A program made the position numbers and the translations under genes. From contig NZ_JAGGJW010000016.1 in the NCBI RefSeq assembly GCF_017873175.1, positions 62,001 through 126,000 on the forward strand: a stretch of 64,000 nucleotides of DNA, read 5' to 3'. Under the pieces are notes generated by a model, which did no database searches, was not told the origin of the DNA, and worked only from the letters and a program-made list of their open reading frames with translations. This document shows, in pieces, positions 60,488-64,000 of the stretch (positions within the stretch are counted from its first letter, which is position 1; every line of letters starts with the position of its first letter). Source of the stretch: Neorhizobium petrolearium. Its GTDB lineage: Bacteria > Pseudomonadota > Alphaproteobacteria > Rhizobiales > Rhizobiaceae.

Positions 60488-61150
60488 CTATTCTCTCACG
60501 CCGAAGATCGCCGAGCCGACCCGAACGCTGGTCGCTCCGAATTCGATAGCGGTCTCAAAATCGCCGGACATACCCATCGAAAGCTTCTCGACGCCACTTT
60601 CCCGGGCGAGCCTGGCAAGCAGGGCGAAATGCGGCCCGGGATTCTCTTCCGCCGGCGGAATACACATCAGCCCTTCTATTGGGAGGCCGAGCTCGTTTCG
60701 GCAGAACTCCACGAAATGCACGGTCTCCTTTGGCTCGATACCAGCCTTTTGCGGCTCCAGCCCCGTATTCACCTGAACATAGAGGCGGGGCGTCCGATTC
60801 TGCTTTTTCATCTCCTCGGCGAGTACCCGGGCGATCTTCTCGCGGTCGACAGTCTCGATCACATCGAACAATGTGACGGCATCGGCGGCTTTGTTGGATT
60901 GCAGCGGGCCGATCAGATGCAGCTCGATCTTCGGCGTCTCGGCCTTCAGGGCGGGCCATTTGCCCTGGCTTTCCTGTACCCGGTTTTCGCCGAACACCCG
61001 CTGGCCGGCCGCGATGACCGGACGGATATGCTCGACATCGAAAGTCTTGGACACGGCCACGAGGGTCACGGAACCGGCTGGTCGCCTGGCCTGACGCTCC
61101 GCCTTCTCGATCCGCGCCTCCACATCCTGCAGCCGTTCCTCGACACTCAT
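60488..61150 (-). CDS. PLP homeostasis protein (YggS/PLPBP family)
   Basis: A 220-residue single-domain alanine-racemase-fold protein. The PLP lysine lies in TLVAVSKTFDVEHIRPVI, and GENRVQES, ELHLIGPLQSNKA and LSMGMSGDFETAIEFGATSVRVGSAIFG are family hallmarks. It has no known catalytic activity but binds PLP and keeps its pool balanced, affecting amino-acid metabolism. It precedes leuS divergently; a 175-base intergenic region separates them. Confidence 0.95.
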   Translation of the reverse strand: MSVEERLQDVEARIEKAERQARRPAGSVTLVAVSKTFDVEHIRPVIAAGQRVFGENRVQESQGKWPALKAETPKIELHLIGPLQSNKAADAVTLFDVIETVDREKIARVLAEEMKKQNRTPRLYVQVNTGLEPQKAGIEPKETVHFVEFCRNELGLPIEGLMCIPPAEENPGPHFALLARLARESGVEKLSMGMSGDFETAIEFGATSVRVGSAIFGVRE

Positions 61151-61325
61151 GATCCGACCTTCCGTGTTGCTTGCGAAGAGAGCGATTAACTCTCATATAG
61201 GGCTCTGCCAAGACCTTCCGTCCGAAACTTGCCCCCTTCCCGCCCCCGAAAACTTGACGCTTGCGGGGTTTCATGATGAAGGTCTCGCCCAACTCTTATC
61301 TTGATTTTCCCGGAATATCATCGAA

Positions 61326-63956
61326 ATGGCGACTGAACGTTACAACCCTGGCGATGCCGAGCCACGCTGGCAGCAGAAGTGGAACGAGGCCAAGGTTTTC
61401 GAAACCGACAACAACGATCCGCGCGAGAAATATTACGTTCTTGAGATGTTTCCCTATCCGTCGGGCCGCATCCACATGGGCCATGTGCGCAACTACGCCA
61501 TGGGCGACGTGGTCGCCCGCTACAAACGCGCCCGCGGCTTCAACGTGCTGCACCCGATGGGCTGGGACGCCTTCGGCATGCCGGCCGAAAATGCCGCGCG
61601 CGACAACAAGGTGCATCCGAAATCCTGGACCTACCAGAACATCGCGTCGATGAAAGCGCAATTGAAGGCCATGGGCCTGTCGCTGGACTGGTCCCGCGAG
61701 TTCGCGACCTGCGATGTCGATTACTACCACCGCCAGCAGCATCTCTTCCTGGACATGATGGAAAAGGAGCTGGTCTACCGCAAGCAGTCCAAGGTCAACT
61801 GGGATCCTGTCGACCAGACCGTGCTCGCCAACGAACAGGTCATCGATGGCCGCGGCTGGCGCTCCGGCGCTCCGGTGGAACAGCGGGAGCTGGTGCAGTG
61901 GTTCTTCAAGATCACCGATTTCAGCCAGGACCTGCTCGAGGCGCTCGATACGCTGGACCAGTGGCCGGAAAAGGTCCGGCTGATGCAGAAGAACTGGATC
62001 GGCCGCTCCGAAGGTCTCACCATCCGCTGGGAAATCGTCCCGTCCACGGCTCCCGCCGGCGAGAGCGAGGTGGTGGTCTATACCACTCGTCCCGACACGC
62101 TGTTCGGCGCCTCCTTTCTGGCGATCGCCGCCGACCATCCGCTTGCCAAGGCGGTAGCCGCGACGAATCCGGCTATCGAATCCTTCGTCGAGGAATGCCG
62201 TCGGCACGGAACGTCGCTCGCCGCGCTGGAAACGGCCGAGAAGAAGGGGATAGACACGGGCATCCGCGTCAGGCATCCGCTCGATCCGTCCTGGGAACTG
62301 CCGGTCTATGTCGCGAATTTCGTGCTGATGGAATATGGCACTGGCGCGATCTTCGGTTGCCCGTCGGGCGATCAGCGCGACCTCGATTTCGCCCGCAAAT
62401 ACGGCCTGCCGGTCGTTCCGGTCGTCATGCCGAAGGACGGCGATGCCGCAACCTTTGCAATAGGCGATACCGCCTATGTCGACGACGGCGTCATGATTAA
62501 TTCCCGCTTCCTGGACGGCAAGGGCACGAGCGAGGCCTTCGAGATCGTCGCCGACAAACTCTCCGGTACCCTGCTCGGGAACATGCCCCAAGCGGAGCGT
62601 AAGGTGAATTTCCGCCTGCGCGATTGGGGCATTTCCCGCCAGCGCTATTGGGGCTGCCCTATCCCGGTCATCCATTGCGAAGATTGCGGCGTCGTGCCGG
62701 TGCCGAAAAAGGACCTGCCTGTCAGGCTGCCGGATGATGTCACCTTCGATCAGCCGGGCAACCCGCTCGACCGACATCCGACATGGCGCCATGTCGCCTG
62801 CCCGAATTGCGGCAAGGACGCCCGTCGCGAGACGGACACGATGGATACCTTTGTTGATTCGAGCTGGTACTTCACGCGCTTCACGGCCCCCTGGGAGAAC
62901 GGGCCGACCGATCCAGCCGCGGCCAATCATTGGCTGCCGGTCGACCAATATATCGGCGGCATCGAGCACGCGATCCTGCACCTGCTCTATTCGCGCTTCT
63001 TTACCCGCGCCATGCGTGAAACCGGCCATGTGGACGTCAAGGAGCCCTTCAAGGGCCTTTTCACCCAGGGTATGGTCGTACATGAAACCTACCGCCACGG
63101 CTCGGGGCCGAACGGTGAGTGGGTTTCGCCGGCGGATATTCGCATCGAGGAAGTCGATGGCAAACGACGCGCGACCCTCCTGTTGACCGGTGAGGAAGTC
63201 ACGATCGGCTCGATCGAGAAGATGTCGAAGTCGAAGAAGAATGTCGTTGATCCGGACGATATCATAGCCTCCTACGGCGCCGACACGGCCCGCTTTTTCG
63301 TGCTGTCCGATTCGCCGCCGGATCGCGACGTCATCTGGTCGGAGGCCGGTGTCGAAGGCGCTCATCGTTTCACGCAACGCCTCTGGAGGCTGATTTCCGA
63401 GGCTTCCGAAGGCCTGGCGGGGGTCGATCCGGTTGCGGCCAGGGAGGGTGATGCGCTGGCAATCTCCCAGCTCGCCCACAAGACGCTGAAGGCGGTCCAG
63501 GGGGACTACGACAAGCTCTCCTTCAACAAGGCTGTCGCGCGCATCTATGAACTCGTGAACACGCTGGCCGCGCCGCTCGGCAAGGTGGCAGCCGGCGAAG
63601 GTGATGCTGCTTATCGCGGCGCCGTTCGCAACGCTGCTGAAATCCTGATCCAGCTCGTCGCGCCGATGACGCCGCATCTGGCCGAGGAGTGCTGGGCGGC
63701 GCTCGGTAATAAGGATCTGGTTGCCGAAACGGCCTGGCCGCAATACGACGAGGCACTGGTCGTCGAGAACGATGTCACACTGCCGGTCCAGATCAATGGT
63801 AAGAAGCGGGCCGAATTGACAATCTCGCGCGACGCGGATCAAAGTGCGGTCGAGGCTGCGGTTTTGACGCTGGATGCGGTGAAAGCGGCTCTTGATGGCC
63901 GTGCGCCGAAGAAGATCATCGTCGTCCCACAGAGGATCGTGAACATTGTCGCTTGA
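61326..63956 (+). CDS. leuS: Leucyl-tRNA synthetase
   Basis: An 876-residue class I synthetase. The HIGH signature appears as [12 protein letters not shown] (residues about 51-62) and the KMSKS loop as [10 protein letters not shown] near residue 637. The CP1 editing domain, which clears mischarged isoleucine and others, spans roughly residues 225-420 ([12 protein letters not shown]). The C-terminal anticodon-binding domain is present. The start at 61326 lacks a strong Shine-Dalgarno site but matches the family N-terminus [15 protein letters not shown]. It overlaps the start of the next gene. Confidence 0.97.
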   Translation: MATERYNPGDAEPRWQQKWNEAKVFETDNNDPREKYYVLEMFPYPSGRIHMGHVRNYAMGDVVARYKRARGFNVLHPMGWDAFGMPAENAARDNKVHPKSWTYQNIASMKAQLKAMGLSLDWSREFATCDVDYYHRQQHLFLDMMEKELVYRKQSKVNWDPVDQTVLANEQVIDGRGWRSGAPVEQRELVQWFFKITDFSQDLLEALDTLDQWPEKVRLMQKNWIGRSEGLTIRWEIVPSTAPAGESEVVVYTTRPDTLFGASFLAIAADHPLAKAVAATNPAIESFVEECRRHGTSLAALETAEKKGIDTGIRVRHPLDPSWELPVYVANFVLMEYGTGAIFGCPSGDQRDLDFARKYGLPVVPVVMPKDGDAATFAIGDTAYVDDGVMINSRFLDGKGTSEAFEIVADKLSGTLLGNMPQAERKVNFRLRDWGISRQRYWGCPIPVIHCEDCGVVPVPKKDLPVRLPDDVTFDQPGNPLDRHPTWRHVACPNCGKDARRETDTMDTFVDSSWYFTRFTAPWENGPTDPAAANHWLPVDQYIGGIEHAILHLLYSRFFTRAMRETGHVDVKEPFKGLFTQGMVVHETYRHGSGPNGEWVSPADIRIEEVDGKRRATLLLTGEEVTIGSIEKMSKSKKNVVDPDDIIASYGADTARFFVLSDSPPDRDVIWSEAGVEGAHRFTQRLWRLISEASEGLAGVDPVAAREGDALAISQLAHKTLKAVQGDYDKLSFNKAVARIYELVNTLAAPLGKVAAGEGDAAYRGAVRNAAEILIQLVAPMTPHLAEECWAALGNKDLVAETAWPQYDEALVVENDVTLPVQINGKKRAELTISRDADQSAVEAAVLTLDAVKAALDGRAPKKIIVVPQRIVNIVA

Positions 63957-64000
63957 CCGCTCTCTTCGCCGCATTGGGCTCGTCTCCTGCCTCGCAATGC
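63946..64000 (+). CDS. lptE: Probable start of LPS-assembly lipoprotein LptE (cut by window end)
   Basis: A TTG at 63946 begins a frame reading [18 protein letters not shown], a basic then hydrophobic N-terminus like a lipoprotein signal peptide. It overlaps the leuS stop by 11 bases. In rhizobia lptE directly follows leuS, which supports the call, but only 18 residues are visible and the lipobox lies beyond the window. Confidence 0.5.
   Translation, partial: MSLDRSLRRIGLVSCLAM

Noticed and set aside
61296-63974. An 892-codon minus-strand frame over leuS
   Set aside because: It mirrors the leuS coding sequence, including its catalytic motifs, on the other strand; the composition is typical of a shadow frame.

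Overview
The window is a G+C-rich, densely coding stretch of alphaproteobacterial chromosome, most likely from a member of the Rhizobiaceae (Rhizobium/Agrobacterium group). Supporting points are the core gene order rplU-rpmA-(GNAT)-obgE-proB-proA-nadD-rsfS-rlmH-M23-ctpA-deacetylase-rppH, the large 1,586-residue NAD-glutamate dehydrogenase, the TrcR/DUF1013 cell-cycle regulator, the imuA-imuB-dnaE2 mutasome with an alphaproteobacterial LexA box (GTTC-N7-GTTC), and many TTG or GTG starts with tight ATGA/GTGA overlaps. There is no insertion sequence, prophage, CRISPR array or rRNA. One tRNA (Ser-CGA) is present. The first gene (MarR) and the last (probable lptE) are cut by the window ends.

Layout. 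1-5155: the tail of a MarR regulator, a palindromic operator-like site and a branched-chain-amino-acid-type ABC transporter (livK, livH, a livM-livG fusion, livF). 5162-12713: an accessory block. Three leftward genes (sulfatase-fold membrane transferase, FkbM methyltransferase, CDP-alcohol phosphatidyltransferase) diverge from four rightward genes (zinc-less MDR dehydrogenase, 6-pyruvoyl-tetrahydropterin-synthase-like T-fold protein, GT4 glycosyltransferase, SAM methyltransferase), closed by a convergent RibD-type reductase. 12943-25484: tRNA-Ser, ribosomal proteins L21/L27 with a structured leader, two GNAT acetyltransferases, ObgE, proline and NAD synthesis, ribosome silencing factor, RlmH, envelope proteases and RppH. 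25808-26570: bacterioferritin and its ferredoxin. 26773-32592: SOS mutasome. 32765-39324: small metallopeptidase, CoA-ester lyase, leuD-ridA-leuB, PAP2 phosphatase and asd. 39520-50124: lytic transglycosylase, carbonic anhydrase, pyridoxal kinase, glutamate dehydrogenase, MFS carrier and purH. 50125-64000: heparinase-like protein, rsmB, htpX, SDH assembly factor, secreted nuclease and excalibur proteins, acetyl- and propionyl-CoA synthetases around trcR, the PLP homeostasis protein YggS, leuS and the start of lptE.

How the genes work together. Most of the window is housekeeping: translation and ribosome assembly, amino-acid biosynthesis (proline, leucine, the aspartate family), envelope maintenance and short-chain acyl-CoA activation. 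The least understood part is 5162-12713. It combines a pterin-synthase-fold protein lacking the canonical catalytic Cys/Asp/His, two reductases, a glycosyltransferase and a methyltransferase with membrane enzymes that handle phospho-alcohol head groups. This is the best candidate here for an undescribed pathway, perhaps a modified pterin- or deazapurine-like glycoconjugate. That product class is inference; the residue substitutions and the gene arrangement are read directly from the sequence.
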